Positions 50,867 to 61,090 of a DNA stretch of 64,000 nucleotides are shown here, piece by piece. The notes beneath the pieces are model-generated. The model worked only from the letters and a program-made list of their open reading frames with translations. It did no database searches and was not told the DNA's origin. A program made the translations under genes and the position numbers. This stretch comes from Fimbriimonadia bacterium (GTDB lineage Bacteria > Armatimonadota > Fimbriimonadia > Fimbriimonadales > GBS-DC). The stretch lies in the NCBI GenBank assembly GCA_026129765.1, contig JAHCHP010000011.1, forward strand, positions 50,805 to 114,804, written 5' to 3'. Each line of letters begins with the position of its first letter. Positions within the stretch are counted from its first letter, which is position 1.

Positions 50867-51661
50867 ATGAAAAGACATGGATTTACGCTCATAGAGTTGT
50901 TAGTGGTGATTGCCATTATTGCTATCTTAGCGGCGATTTTGTTCCCCGTGTTTGCCGCAGCGCGGGAAAAAGCGCGCCAAACAACATGCGTATCGAATAT
51001 GAAGCAAATCCTGACTTCTGCGGTGATGTACAATCAGGATTATGACGAGAAGTTTCACCGGCTGCTCACAGGAGCGCGGGTGCTGAACAACAACCCCAAC
51101 GGTCCCGATCAAGCGATCGGCGCAGAGGATGTTCTCAATCCTTATGTAAAAAATCAAGGGGTTTGGAAATGTCCCAGCGATTCGGTCCCGCGGGATGACT
51201 GTACTGGTCCGCAAGGCACTTGGTTCCCCATCAGCTATTCTTGGACTCACTTCCAGTCAGGCGCGTGGGAACATGAATCAACCTTTGGAGTCTGCGCCTA
51301 TTATCCTGCAGAAGATTCAAAGTCGATGGCTTCAATTGGACGGACGGCTGAAACCATTGTGATGTACGAATTGTGGACCACTTTGAGTTATGGTCGCCAC
51401 TTCTCTTATTGGCGATGGGACAACCGAAATATCGCCGACCGAGGCTGGCCCGACGCCCCCAACACTTTTTGCTTTAACTGGTGTGGGAACTGCGATGCCC
51501 GCATGACCATTGGCGCGCATGCTAAACTGACCACGTTTGGGTTCGCAGACGGACACGCGAAAGCGATGGACCGCAAGACGATCATGGCGTGGCCTTGGGA
51601 TGCCACCGCCATCGCCAACAAGCGGCGAAATATGATCCACTGGAGCGAAGAGTTCAAATAA
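50867..51661 (+). CDS. pseudopilin-like protein with H-X9-DG motif
   Basis: A protein of 264 aa. Very short leader MKRHG and then [19 protein letters not shown]; post-helix segment [21 protein letters not shown]-terminal [18 protein letters not shown] is an exact H-X9-DG. RBS TTGGAGGGAACAG precedes ATG 50867. It is followed after 15 nt by a small single-helix protein, probably co-transcribed. Confidence 0.9.
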   Translation: MKRHGFTLIELLVVIAIIAILAAILFPVFAAAREKARQTTCVSNMKQILTSAVMYNQDYDEKFHRLLTGARVLNNNPNGPDQAIGAEDVLNPYVKNQGVWKCPSDSVPRDDCTGPQGTWFPISYSWTHFQSGAWEHESTFGVCAYYPAEDSKSMASIGRTAETIVMYELWTTLSYGRHFSYWRWDNRNIADRGWPDAPNTFCFNWCGNCDARMTIGAHAKLTTFGFADGHAKAMDRKTIMAWPWDATAIANKRRNMIHWSEEFK

Positions 51662-51676
51662 GAAGGAGAGCTTGAG

Positions 51677-51883
51677 ATGTCATCTGGGCAAGACCAACGC
51701 AAGTTAATGCTTTTTGTGGCGATTGTGATTATCGCTATCGCGGTGGCTGCCTTCTCCGCTTTCCGCTTCATGGGCGAAACCCAAGGGAAAGTAGAAGGCA
51801 GATTGGATATGTATCCCGGCGGCAAGCAGGGAGAAATGCAGAAACAATATGAAGAGCCCAGCGGGCTTTCTACGGGCAAATAA
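51677..51883 (+). CDS. small single-helix membrane protein
   Basis: A protein of 68 aa with GAAGGAGAGCTTGAG before ATG 51677. One hydrophobic helix (LMLFVAIVIIAIAVAAFSAF) is flanked by a charged N-terminus and a hydrophilic tail with Gly, Lys and Glu (YPGGKQGEMQKQYEEPSG). It follows the pseudopilin-like gene directly. Family not recognised. Confidence 0.7.
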   Translation: MSSGQDQRKLMLFVAIVIIAIAVAAFSAFRFMGETQGKVEGRLDMYPGGKQGEMQKQYEEPSGLSTGK

Positions 51884-52168
51884 GAGGGAGTTAGGGAGGA
51901 GGAAGGATGTTTCATAAAGATAACGCCCTTCTTTGACTACCCCCTGTAAACAAGGGGAAGAAGCCATCACTTGGGAACTTTTTCCCCTCTCTTCCCGTTT
52001 TATCTATCTGTATCTCTGCTTGTCAGGGCTACCGGGAGCGCGGGTTTTTCGTTCTTGCAATTTATCCATTGATATGGGTCGGAAGAGGACGGTTATCGGT
52101 GATGTCTCTTCAATGAGGCAAGGAGGCTCAAATCCTCCGCCCGCCTCCCGTTTTGAAAGACCTTTTGT
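51884..52168. other. intergenic region between converging genes
   Basis: No gene supported. A stretch at 52122-52145 looks like a tRNA T-arm plus 3' acceptor strand (GGAGG-CTCAAAT-CCTCC-GCCCGCC), but no matching 5' half is found. The groESL terminator begins at 52169. Confidence 0.5.
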
Positions 52169-52212
52169 AAAAAAGACACCGCGCAGCCTGTTTTTCACAA
52201 GCCGCGCGGTGT
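52169..52212 (-). terminator. Rho-independent terminator of groESL
   Basis: Stem ACACCGCGC (52176-52184) with GCGCGGTGT (52204-52212), followed on the minus strand by C and six T (52174-52169). 26 nt after the groEL stop. Confidence 0.88.
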
Positions 52213-52237
52213 TTCTTCTTTCTAAGCGTTTTGCTGA

Positions 52238-53863
<1,626 letters not shown>

Positions 53864-54151
53864 TTAGTTTTCCAGCACGGCGAGAATGTCGTCCTCGCGC
53901 AGGATCATATACTCTTCGCCGCCGATCTTAATTTCCGTTCCGCCATACTTGGAGAACAGCACTTTGTCGCCCACTTTCACTTCTAACGCGACAACGCGCC
54001 CATCATCCATCAGACGCCCGGTTCCTACCGCCATCACCTCGCCTTCCTGCGGGCGCTCTTTCGCGGTATCCGGCAGCACGATTCCGCTGCTGGTCACTTC
54101 ATCGGCAGTTTTGGGTCGAACGACCACACGATCACCAATCGGTTTTAACAT
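53864..54151 (-). CDS. groES: co-chaperonin GroES (Hsp10)
   Basis: A protein of 95 aa, normal length. Begins [20 protein letters not shown], contains the mobile-loop region [17 protein letters not shown] and ends [11 protein letters not shown]. It caps GroEL. First gene of the operon, with GGAGGTATACAAACC before ATG 54151. Confidence 0.99.
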   Translation of the reverse strand: MLKPIGDRVVVRPKTADEVTSSGIVLPDTAKERPQEGEVMAVGTGRLMDDGRVVALEVKVGDKVLFSKYGGTEIKIGGEEYMILREDDILAVLEN

Positions 54152-54204
54152 GGTTTGTATACCTCCACTTTGAGTTCAGTTTTTGACTTCTGTTTGTGTA
54201 GTTT

Positions 54205-54231
54205 TTAGCACTCTCACGCTGAGAGTGCTAA
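54205..54231 (-). promoter_or_regulatory. CIRCE operator of groESL (HrcA site)
   Basis: Perfect inverted repeat TTAGCACTC-N9-GAGTGCTAA at 54205-54231, the binding site of the heat-shock repressor HrcA. It lies between the -10 and groES, covering the expected transcription start. hrcA itself is not in the window. Confidence 0.97.
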
Positions 54232-54232
54232 A

Positions 54233-54262
54233 ATGATACCCGATTATGAAGGAGTTTGTCAA
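54233..54262 (-). promoter_or_regulatory. sigma-70-type promoter of groESL
   Basis: On the minus strand: TTGACA (54262-54257), 18-nt spacer ending in GGG, TATCAT (54238-54233). CIRCE begins 1 nt after the -10. Confidence 0.85.
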
Positions 54263-54294
54263 GGGGGATTGAGGACCGTTGGGGATGGGATTCT

Positions 54295-55329
54295 TCACTC
54301 CTCAATCATTTTCTTGAAGACCGATTCGCAGGCAGCCGCCCCTGAGGAGCCATCATTGGTAGCGATAAGGTATCCCGTTTTCCGGGGGATTGAGAGAACA
54401 ACCATCGCGTGCCAAAGCGTGTTGCTGCCATTATGAAACAGAATTTTTCCTTTAGCCCATTCACGCTCGCCCGTCACCCAACCCATCGCATAATCTTGAT
54501 TGTAATCATCTGCATGCAGCGCGGCGAAACTCTCAGGCTTAAGCAGCAAGTTTTTTTCGCCCGATGCGCCTTTCAAATGCAGCGACGCATACTTCATCCA
54601 ATCGGTCAGCGTACAATGCGCTGTGCCTGCGGGTCCCAGCGCGGGCGGATTGTCAGCCAGAGGACCGGGGGGGATTGCGATGCGCTTGTTGTTCATCATC
54701 GTATGTCCCCAAGGCGCGTATTTGCCCATGGGCGCGCCGAAACCAGCAGACATCCTTAAAGGTTGGAAGATCAACTCCCGCATCAGCTCTTCCCAACGCT
54801 TTCGAACCACCGTTTCCGCCATCGCGCCTGCAATCGCGTATCCAAAGTTGGAATAAGCGCTTTTAGAACCGGGTTCGGAGGCGGGCGGTTTACGCATCAC
54901 TATCTGCAGGAGTTCACGCCGCTGCTGGCGCAGATCCCCTTTCAAGGCGCGTACTTTGGGAAATATTTCTGGGTCAGGCTTGCCATCTTCCGGTAGTCCT
55001 GACCGGTGACATAGCAACTGCTTCAAATGGACAGCATGGTAATCGGGATGAATCTTTGCTTTCAGATCAGGAAAAATCTCCGCGATGGTCGATGTCCATT
55101 TCAGTTTTTCCCGCTCCACAAGGCGCGCAATCATCGTTGCCGTCATCGATTTGGTGCAGGAACCGATATGAAACAGGTCTTTGATCGTGATCAGGTCTTC
55201 CGTACCGACTTTGCGTACCCCAGCAACCCCCTGCGCCGTGATTCCTTTCAAATCAAACTGGAGGGCAGCCATGCCGGGAACCCCATGCTCATCGATGGCA
55301 TTTTTCAGAAAAGAGGTTAAATTTTTCAT
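54295..55329 (-). CDS. serine hydrolase, beta-lactamase class C / DD-peptidase family
   Basis: A protein of 344 aa. Active-site motifs are SCTKSMTATMIARL (SxxK, residue ~58), YSNFGYAIAGAM (YxN, ~160) and FHNGSNTLWH (HxG, ~310). No signal peptide is evident at the N-terminus (MKNLTSFLKNAIDEHGVPGM), so the enzyme may be cytoplasmic or exported otherwise; esterase, D-aminopeptidase and transpeptidase-like activities all occur in this family. It lies 9 nt from the metallophosphoesterase on the same strand, so both form a unit. Confidence 0.92.
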   Translation of the reverse strand: MKNLTSFLKNAIDEHGVPGMAALQFDLKGITAQGVAGVRKVGTEDLITIKDLFHIGSCTKSMTATMIARLVEREKLKWTSTIAEIFPDLKAKIHPDYHAVHLKQLLCHRSGLPEDGKPDPEIFPKVRALKGDLRQQRRELLQIVMRKPPASEPGSKSAYSNFGYAIAGAMAETVVRKRWEELMRELIFQPLRMSAGFGAPMGKYAPWGHTMMNNKRIAIPPGPLADNPPALGPAGTAHCTLTDWMKYASLHLKGASGEKNLLLKPESFAALHADDYNQDYAMGWVTGEREWAKGKILFHNGSNTLWHAMVVLSIPRKTGYLIATNDGSSGAAACESVFKKMIEE

Positions 55330-55338
55330 GGTTTGTAC

Positions 55339-56199
55339 TCATTTTGCTGACCGCAAAGTCAATAAAGCGACCTCCGGTTTGCAGTTCAAGCGTAGGGGTG
55401 GCGAAACCACGCCAACGCCCGTGGTCGTGAAGACTTGTAAGCCGCTATTGAAGACACGGTATAAGCCTCGCGAGTATTTCTTGCCCAAGGCAGGCAGGAT
55501 GATCGGTTTGGGCAGGCAGACTTGTCCCCCGTGAGAGTGTCCTGATAGTTGCAAAGAAATTGCATGGGACGCGGTTTCTTCCGCATAATCAGGTTCATGG
55601 CACAGCAACAGCTTAAAAGCGTCGGTTGGCGCGCCCAAAAAGGTCTTTTTCAAATCAGGTCGCCCATGCAGCGCGTCATCGATGCCGCCGATCCACCAAT
55701 GCGCGTCGCGGACTTGGATACGCGTCGATTGATTCACCAGCATGCGCACGCCCGCCGATTGAAAATCTCTGATCAACATCGGCACCTGTTCGCACCAGTA
55801 ATCGTGGTTCCCCAGACTGCCGAAAACACCATAGCGCGCTTTTAGCAAGGGCAGCAACGATGCCAAACGCGCCGCTTGTTCGTAGGCATTATGAATGAAG
55901 TCGCCTGTCAACGCGATGAGGTCCGGTTTGAGCGAAGATGCCGTTTCCATGACTTGCTTCAAGTAGGCATCGCCGACAAGATTACCGCTGTGAAAGTCGC
56001 TGAGATGCGCAATTTTGAATCCGTCCAAAGCGGGAGGAAGATTCTCTACCAGGATGTCTTGGCGCGTAACGGCTAATCGCCCATGCTCATTCAAGGTGAA
56101 CGCCAACGCAGACAGCCCAAACAGGGACTCTGCATCGTTCAGCCATTTTCGCCAGACGGGTACTTTGTTAGGTTCTTCCACCCATGAATTATGACACAA
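55339..56199 (-). CDS. metallophosphoesterase (YaeI/YkuE-like)
   Basis: Up to 286 aa. Calcineurin-like metal sites: KIAHLSDFHSG (DxH), LTGDFI (GD), GSLGNHDYW (GNHD), LLCHEPDY and LSGHSHGGQVCLPKP (GHxH). The YkuE/YaeI subgroup cleaves lipid or nucleotide phosphodiesters at the membrane. The start is uncertain: TTG 56199 is the longest; a GTG nearby (56181) is possible. Followed by the serine hydrolase 9 nt on. Confidence 0.9.
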   Translation of the reverse strand: MCHNSWVEEPNKVPVWRKWLNDAESLFGLSALAFTLNEHGRLAVTRQDILVENLPPALDGFKIAHLSDFHSGNLVGDAYLKQVMETASSLKPDLIALTGDFIHNAYEQAARLASLLPLLKARYGVFGSLGNHDYWCEQVPMLIRDFQSAGVRMLVNQSTRIQVRDAHWWIGGIDDALHGRPDLKKTFLGAPTDAFKLLLCHEPDYAEETASHAISLQLSGHSHGGQVCLPKPIILPALGKKYSRGLYRVFNSGLQVFTTTGVGVVSPPLRLNCKPEVALLTLRSAK

Positions 56200-56303
56200 C
56201 CCTCTTTCATCATGGGTAAAAAATACGTTAACAAAGAGAAAGCAGGTAAAATTGGGGTTGTGATGAATCTTTTTCTCGCAAGACCCCTCTAAAGGGATAG
56301 GAC

Positions 56304-56320
56304 AAAGACGAACCGTCTTT
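56304..56320 (+). promoter_or_regulatory. small hairpin in the leader of the rhodanese-MBL gene
   Basis: AAAGACG/CGTCTTT with a 3-nt loop, 25 nt before the ATG and just upstream of the GGAGGAGG RBS. Could affect translation or be incidental. Confidence 0.35.
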
Positions 56321-56344
56321 TAAGATGGAGGAGGATATTGAACA

Positions 56345-57511
56345 ATGACAACAACACTAAAAAAAGCCAGCATCACTGCTGAGGAATTAGACGATATTTT
56401 GGAGCGAGGCGAGCCGTTTTTGCTATTGGACGTGCGCAACGAAGAAACCGCGCAGCAATGGCCGTTGCAAGCCCGCCGCCCCGTTCAAACCTTGAACATT
56501 CCCTACTTCGCGTTTGATGTCGCGGAAGAGGAATGTTGCGCGCAAATTCCCTCAGACACTTCTATCCTGGTGATGTGCAACCGGGGACGAACCGCCGAAG
56601 GGATCACCGAGTCGCTGCTTAAGCGCGGTTATCAGGCTGCCAAGTTAGAAGGGGGCATGAGCGCGTGGGGCAAGCATTACCGGGTACGCGAGATTCCCAA
56701 CACCGGCGCAAATTTGAAAATTTACCAGCTGAGCCGAGTGGCGCGCGGTGATTTGGTTTATATTGTTCGCAGCGGCGATGAAGCCATTGTTATCGACCCC
56801 ACCCGCCACATCGACGAACTGATCGCGCTCTCAGAGAAAGAGGGTTTCCGTATCATTGCCGCGTTAGACACCCATGCGCATGCCGATCATATCAGCGGCG
56901 GACCCGAATTGGCAAAACGATTGGGTATTCCCTACTACCTGCACCCCTACGATGGGATTCACCCGATTGATATGCTGCCCGCCACCATTGAGTATGAGCG
57001 GCTGTGGGACGGCTTTACTCTGTCTTTTGGAACAAGCCACCTGCGAGGCATTCACATTCCCGGACATACGCTGGGCAACATGGCGTTCTTGGTCAATGAT
57101 CGGTTCTTGTTCACAGGCGATTCGATTTTCATCCGAAGCATTGCGCGCCCTGATTTGGGTGGCAAAGGAGAAACTTGGGCGCCCCTGCATTATCACTCTC
57201 TGTATCACAAACTGTTGACGCTGCCCGATGAGACGGTGGTGCTGCCCGCGCATTTCGGGCAACCCAATGAAGCGCAGCCGGATGGTAGTTTTTGGGAGAC
57301 TTTGGGGAATATGAAACGCAATAACCCAGAATTGCAATTCAAGGATAAGGAAACATTCGTCAACTTCCTGCTGGAAAACCTGCCCGTGTTTCCACCGCAA
57401 TATGTGGAGATCAAGCGCGTTAATGCGGGGCTTCTAACTCCAGACGCTGAAAAAGCGGACGAATTGGAACTGGGTCAAAATGTATGCGCGCTGTCGAGCG
57501 CGTACAAATAA
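56345..57511 (+). CDS. rhodanese-MBL fusion, persulfide-dioxygenase-like
   Basis: A protein of 388 aa. Residues ~8-115 form a rhodanese domain with active Cys78 in VMCNRGRTAEG; residues ~125-350 form a metallo-beta-lactamase domain with THAHADHISGGPELAKRLGI and IPGHTLGNMAFLVNDRFLFT, then TGDSIFIRSIARPDLGG. Fusions of this kind usually act in sulfide/persulfide oxidation or transfer (the domain order here is rhodanese first). GGAGGAGG is 9 nt before ATG 56345. Followed by a YceI-like gene. Confidence 0.9.
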   Translation: MTTTLKKASITAEELDDILERGEPFLLLDVRNEETAQQWPLQARRPVQTLNIPYFAFDVAEEECCAQIPSDTSILVMCNRGRTAEGITESLLKRGYQAAKLEGGMSAWGKHYRVREIPNTGANLKIYQLSRVARGDLVYIVRSGDEAIVIDPTRHIDELIALSEKEGFRIIAALDTHAHADHISGGPELAKRLGIPYYLHPYDGIHPIDMLPATIEYERLWDGFTLSFGTSHLRGIHIPGHTLGNMAFLVNDRFLFTGDSIFIRSIARPDLGGKGETWAPLHYHSLYHKLLTLPDETVVLPAHFGQPNEAQPDGSFWETLGNMKRNNPELQFKDKETFVNFLLENLPVFPPQYVEIKRVNAGLLTPDAEKADELELGQNVCALSSAYK

Positions 57512-57578
57512 ACAGGAACTTTTGCCTCCCAATCGCGTATAGGAAGGTATTCAATGTTATTGGGAGGTGTAAGGAGCT

Positions 57579-58163
57579 ATGTTTAATCTATCTATCAGGG
57601 CGCGAGCGCTGGCAGCATTGTCCGCGCTTGCGCTTGGCGTTTCCATCACAACCGGTTTCACTCAAAACTACAAATTAGACACCGCGCACAGCTATGTTAA
57701 TTTCCGAATCAAACATCTCAATGTCGGCTGGTCATATGGCAGGTTCAACAAATTCGAAGGGACGATCGTGGTCGATGAGAAAAACCCGGCGCGCAGTTCG
57801 GTCAATTTCACTATCGACGCCAACAGTGTAGATACCAACAATACGCGCCGCGATGATCACCTGCGCGGTCCAGACTTCTTCAATGCGCGCCAATTCCCCA
57901 CGATGACATTCAAAAGCCGTTCCTCAAAAAAAATCAATGCGACGACCGCGGAAATCACGGGCGACTTAACCATCAAAGGCATTACAAAGCCGCTCACCGT
58001 CCGGGTTGTTCGCACGGGTATGGGCGAAATGCGAGGACAGCAGTTGATTGGCATGGAAACGACCTTCAAAATCAAGCGCAGCGATTTCGGGATCACGTAC
58101 GGGCTGCCTGGATTAGCCGATGAAGTCGCCCTCACAATCAGTATCGAAGCAATCAAACAGTAA
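57579..58163 (+). CDS. YceI family periplasmic protein
   Basis: A protein of 194 aa with signal peptide (MFNLSIRARALAALSALALG, cleaved before QNYKLD). The lipocalin-like YceI barrel is marked by YKLDTAHSYVNFRIKHLNVG, GRFNKFEGTIVVDEKNPARS, DHLRGPDFFNARQFPTMTF and ITGDLTIKGITKPLTV. Members bind isoprenoid lipids in the periplasm. TGGGAGGTGTAAGGAG precedes ATG 57579. Overlaps the next gene by 1 nt. Confidence 0.95.
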   Translation: MFNLSIRARALAALSALALGVSITTGFTQNYKLDTAHSYVNFRIKHLNVGWSYGRFNKFEGTIVVDEKNPARSSVNFTIDANSVDTNNTRRDDHLRGPDFFNARQFPTMTFKSRSSKKINATTAEITGDLTIKGITKPLTVRVVRTGMGEMRGQQLIGMETTFKIKRSDFGITYGLPGLADEVALTISIEAIKQ

Positions 58164-59029
58164 TGTGGGAGCAGGCGATTCCCGGCGCATTCGCGCCAGG
58201 AATAATGGCGGGTGTGTTGTTGGCGGTGATCTGGCGCGCCTTCTCGCGTAAAGCCGAGTTGAAACCGCGGGGCGGCGGCAGCGCGTTTGCGCTTGGGATC
58301 GCCTATTTCGGAGGGCATTGGCTCGTGGCGGGTCTGCCCTCCTTTCCGCCCATAGAGGTGACCGACTGGCTTTGTTACTTTGCGCTCGTGGGGATTATCC
58401 TGGGCATGCTGGAGTTTGCAGATCGCCCGCCCCGCTGGCATACCGCCATTGTCCGAATCTTCTTTGTGATTGTTGCCACTTGGCTGGTTTTGCAGCCCCT
58501 GCGCGAAGGCGTTTGGAGCGGTTGGACAGGAATAAATTGGACACTGGTCTTGGCTGCGCTTTGGCTGGCTGTATGGAACGCGCTGATCCCCCTCTCTAAG
58601 CGCGTTCAAGATATGAGTTTGCCGCTCGCCCTCTGTTTGATCGCTTCTGGCACGGCAGGCGCGATTCTTTACTCCAAAAGCGCGCTCATAGGACAACTGA
58701 GCGGTGTGGTTGCCTCCATGATGGGCGCATGTGTCGCCTTATCGCTCTGGAATCGTTCTTTTCACCTCACCGCAGGCGGCGCAACGCTCGTCGCGATTTT
58801 GCTGCCGATGTTAGGGATCATGGCGTTCGCATATGCGGAAATGCCCATGCCCCGACTGATGATGATGATGACCGCCATTTTCAGCCTGTGGATCCCCGAA
58901 CTGCCCTTCTTCCGCCGGTGGTCTCCTCGTCAAAAAGCGGTTCTGCGCGTGCTGCTGCCTGCTTTGATAGTGGGAATCGCCTGTTTGATTGCTTATGTGG
59001 ATTATCAATCGGTTGAAGAGTATTATTGA
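58163..59029 (+). CDS. hypothetical multi-pass membrane protein
   Basis: A protein of 288 aa with about eight hydrophobic helices (for example PGIMAGVLLAVIWRAFS, LCYFALVGIILGMLEFA, IFFVIVATWLVLQPL, LVLAALWLAVWNALIPLS). No family recognised and no conserved catalytic motif seen; a long loop of basic residues (SRKAELKPRGGGSA) follows the first helix. It starts inside the YceI stop (TAATG), so the two are translated together. Confidence 0.75.
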   Translation: MWEQAIPGAFAPGIMAGVLLAVIWRAFSRKAELKPRGGGSAFALGIAYFGGHWLVAGLPSFPPIEVTDWLCYFALVGIILGMLEFADRPPRWHTAIVRIFFVIVATWLVLQPLREGVWSGWTGINWTLVLAALWLAVWNALIPLSKRVQDMSLPLALCLIASGTAGAILYSKSALIGQLSGVVASMMGACVALSLWNRSFHLTAGGATLVAILLPMLGIMAFAYAEMPMPRLMMMMTAIFSLWIPELPFFRRWSPRQKAVLRVLLPALIVGIACLIAYVDYQSVEEYY

Positions 59030-59068
59030 GATAAAACCTTTCCCGATTTGAGGTATGCTTATAGAGTT

Positions 59069-59146
59069 ATGAGCAATCGGATCGATGGCGAGGCATTCAA
59101 AGCATGGCGTCAAGGGCTGCAGGAAGCGGAGCATGTCAAAACATAA
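59069..59146 (+). CDS. 25-aa small ORF upstream of mutL
   Basis: ATG 59069 opens MSNRIDGEAFKAWRQGLQEA and ends 5 residues later, 9 nt before the mutL start. A GGTATGCT element lies 11 nt before its ATG. No RBS is seen. It may be an artefact or a small leader-type peptide. Confidence 0.25.
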   Translation: MSNRIDGEAFKAWRQGLQEAEHVKT

Positions 59147-59155
59147 ATCATTCAC

Positions 59156-61090
59156 ATGAAAGAACGTAGAGCCATTCAAGTCTTAGACGATCAGACCGTC
59201 AACCGCATCGCCGCTGGCGAAGTGGTGGAGCGTCCTGCCGCTGCCGTAAAAGAACTAGTGGAGAACAGCCTGGACGCGGGCGCGACCCGGATCGAGGTCG
59301 AGGTGGAAATGGGCGGTCGTCAGATGTTGCGGGTACGCGACAATGGAATCGGCATGGCGCGTGACGAAGCCCTGCTCTCGCTCCAACGCCATGCGACCTC
59401 CAAAATCCGAACCGCAGCCGACCTTTTCAGCATAGAAACGATGGGTTTCCGGGGTGAAGCGTTGCCCAGTATCGCCTCTGTCAGCCGCTTAGAAATGACC
59501 ACACGCCCCTTTGAACAAGAGAGCGGCACGCTGATTGAGGTGGAAGGCGGCGAGATTGTCAAAATGGAAGAAACCTCCGCGCCTGTCGGTACAACGATCA
59601 CCGCGCGCGACCTCTTTTTCAATGTGCCAGCGCGGCTCAAATTCCTGAAGACGACCGCCACCGAGATGGGACACATCTTGGAAACCGTGATGCGCTATGC
59701 TTTTGCCTATCCAGAAGTCTCATTTAGACTGTTGCACGACCGCCAAGAAATCCTCTTTACGCAAGGGAACAGCGATCTGATTTCGGTGGTGGCATCGGTC
59801 TGGGGACGCGAGATCGCCCGCGAATTGGTGGCAGTAGAGACCGAACACAAAAATGTTCGCATCGCGGGCTTGATTTCACCGCCCCACGCCACACGCCCCA
59901 CCCGCCAGTATCAATTGTTCTATGTGAATGGACGCCCCGCGCGCGGAAAGACCCTCTTTGCCGCGTTGGACGGAGCTTACAAAAGCCTGACCCCTGAAAA
60001 GCGTCATCCGATCTGTATACTCATGATCGAGGTGCCGCCCAACCTGGTGGATGTGAACGTGCATCCTGCCAAAACAGAGGTGAAGTTCCAACGCGAAAAT
60101 GATGTGTTCAGCGCGATGGCCGCTGCGGTCAGAAGCGCGCTGTTAGACCACGGCATGATTCCCTCCGCGCTGCCGCCGGAATCGACTGCCCGACCAACAC
60201 CCGCGATTCCCGATGTGCGTATCCCTACGTCCGGGACCGCTCAGCCGCCTGCCGGAAATACTATTCATCCGCCGGGAACGAAAGTCTATATGCCCGATTC
60301 CGAAACGCTCAACGAGATTCTTTTCCAGAGGGCAGGCTTATCTCCCACGCCGCCTTCCGAACCGGATGAGCGTCTTGACGAAGAGTTTGACAGCTCAGTT
60401 CCATCGGGGGAACAGCCTTCTTCAGATATCGCCTCAAGCGCGAATCAGCCATCCCCTGCTTGGATGACCGAAGAACCGCTCGCACCGCGGCATCTGCCCT
60501 TTGCCGATTTGTTAGACGGTCTGCAGATTTTAGGTCAGATCGCCAACACCTTTATCATCGCTTGGACCAACAAAGGTTTAGTCATCATCGACCAGCATGT
60601 GGCGCATGAGCGGGTGCTGTATGAGATGCTATGCGATGAGCGTGGAAGTATGCCCATCCAAAAACAATACCTGCTGGAAGGCGCGCCCCTGCAGTTAGAT
60701 CGCAAAAGCGCGCTTCTCTTGCAAGAAAAAATGCAGGAGTTGGAACGCATCGGTTTTGAGCTGGAACCTTTCGGGACCGATTCCTTTCTTATCCGGGCAG
60801 TGCCTGCTGCCATCGCCCAAAAAGATTATCTCGGTTTGTTGCGTGAGATGATTGAAGAATTAGTGGATATCAGCGTGGCGCGCAGGCTGCCCGTCGCGCG
60901 CGAGCAAATATGGACCACGACCTCCTGCAAAATGGCGGTCAAAGCGGGCGATCCGCTCAGTATGCCGGAAATGCAGAAGTTGATTGAGGATTTGGCAAAG
61001 ACAGAGAACCCGTATCTCTGTCCCCACGGACGCCCCATCACGCTCACCATGACCCTCAGCGAGTTGGAAAAGCGTTTTAAGCGGACGTAG
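59156..61090 (+). CDS. mutL: DNA mismatch repair protein MutL
   Basis: A protein of 644 aa. GHKL ATPase: IAAGEVVERPAAAVKELVEN and DNGIGMARDEALLSLQRHAT, then GFRGEALPSIASVS and KFLKTTATEMGHI. The C-terminal dimerisation domain (from LQILGQIANTFIIAWTNKGL) has the DQHVAHERVLYE segment of endonuclease-type MutL and ends near CPHGRPITLTMT. A linker of ~110 low-complexity residues joins them. It couples MutS recognition to strand incision and excision. ATG 59156 has no strong RBS. Its end overlaps the decarboxylase gene on the other strand by 14 nt. Confidence 0.97.
   Translation: MKERRAIQVLDDQTVNRIAAGEVVERPAAAVKELVENSLDAGATRIEVEVEMGGRQMLRVRDNGIGMARDEALLSLQRHATSKIRTAADLFSIETMGFRGEALPSIASVSRLEMTTRPFEQESGTLIEVEGGEIVKMEETSAPVGTTITARDLFFNVPARLKFLKTTATEMGHILETVMRYAFAYPEVSFRLLHDRQEILFTQGNSDLISVVASVWGREIARELVAVETEHKNVRIAGLISPPHATRPTRQYQLFYVNGRPARGKTLFAALDGAYKSLTPEKRHPICILMIEVPPNLVDVNVHPAKTEVKFQRENDVFSAMAAAVRSALLDHGMIPSALPPESTARPTPAIPDVRIPTSGTAQPPAGNTIHPPGTKVYMPDSETLNEILFQRAGLSPTPPSEPDERLDEEFDSSVPSGEQPSSDIASSANQPSPAWMTEEPLAPRHLPFADLLDGLQILGQIANTFIIAWTNKGLVIIDQHVAHERVLYEMLCDERGSMPIQKQYLLEGAPLQLDRKSALLLQEKMQELERIGFELEPFGTDSFLIRAVPAAIAQKDYLGLLREMIEELVDISVARRLPVAREQIWTTTSCKMAVKAGDPLSMPEMQKLIEDLAKTENPYLCPHGRPITLTMTLSELEKRFKRT

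Noticed and set aside
14087..51661. Type II secretion or type IV pilus locus
   Set aside because: Only pseudopilin-like genes are present; no ATPase, platform protein, secretin or prepilin peptidase was found.
51900..52150. tmRNA gene
   Set aside because: A T-arm-like end is present, but there is no tag reading frame, no 3' CCA and no pairing 5' end.
52004..52198. Minus-strand ORF with GGGFEPPC peptide
   Set aside because: Typical false translation over a tRNA-like T-arm; it also overlaps the groESL terminator.
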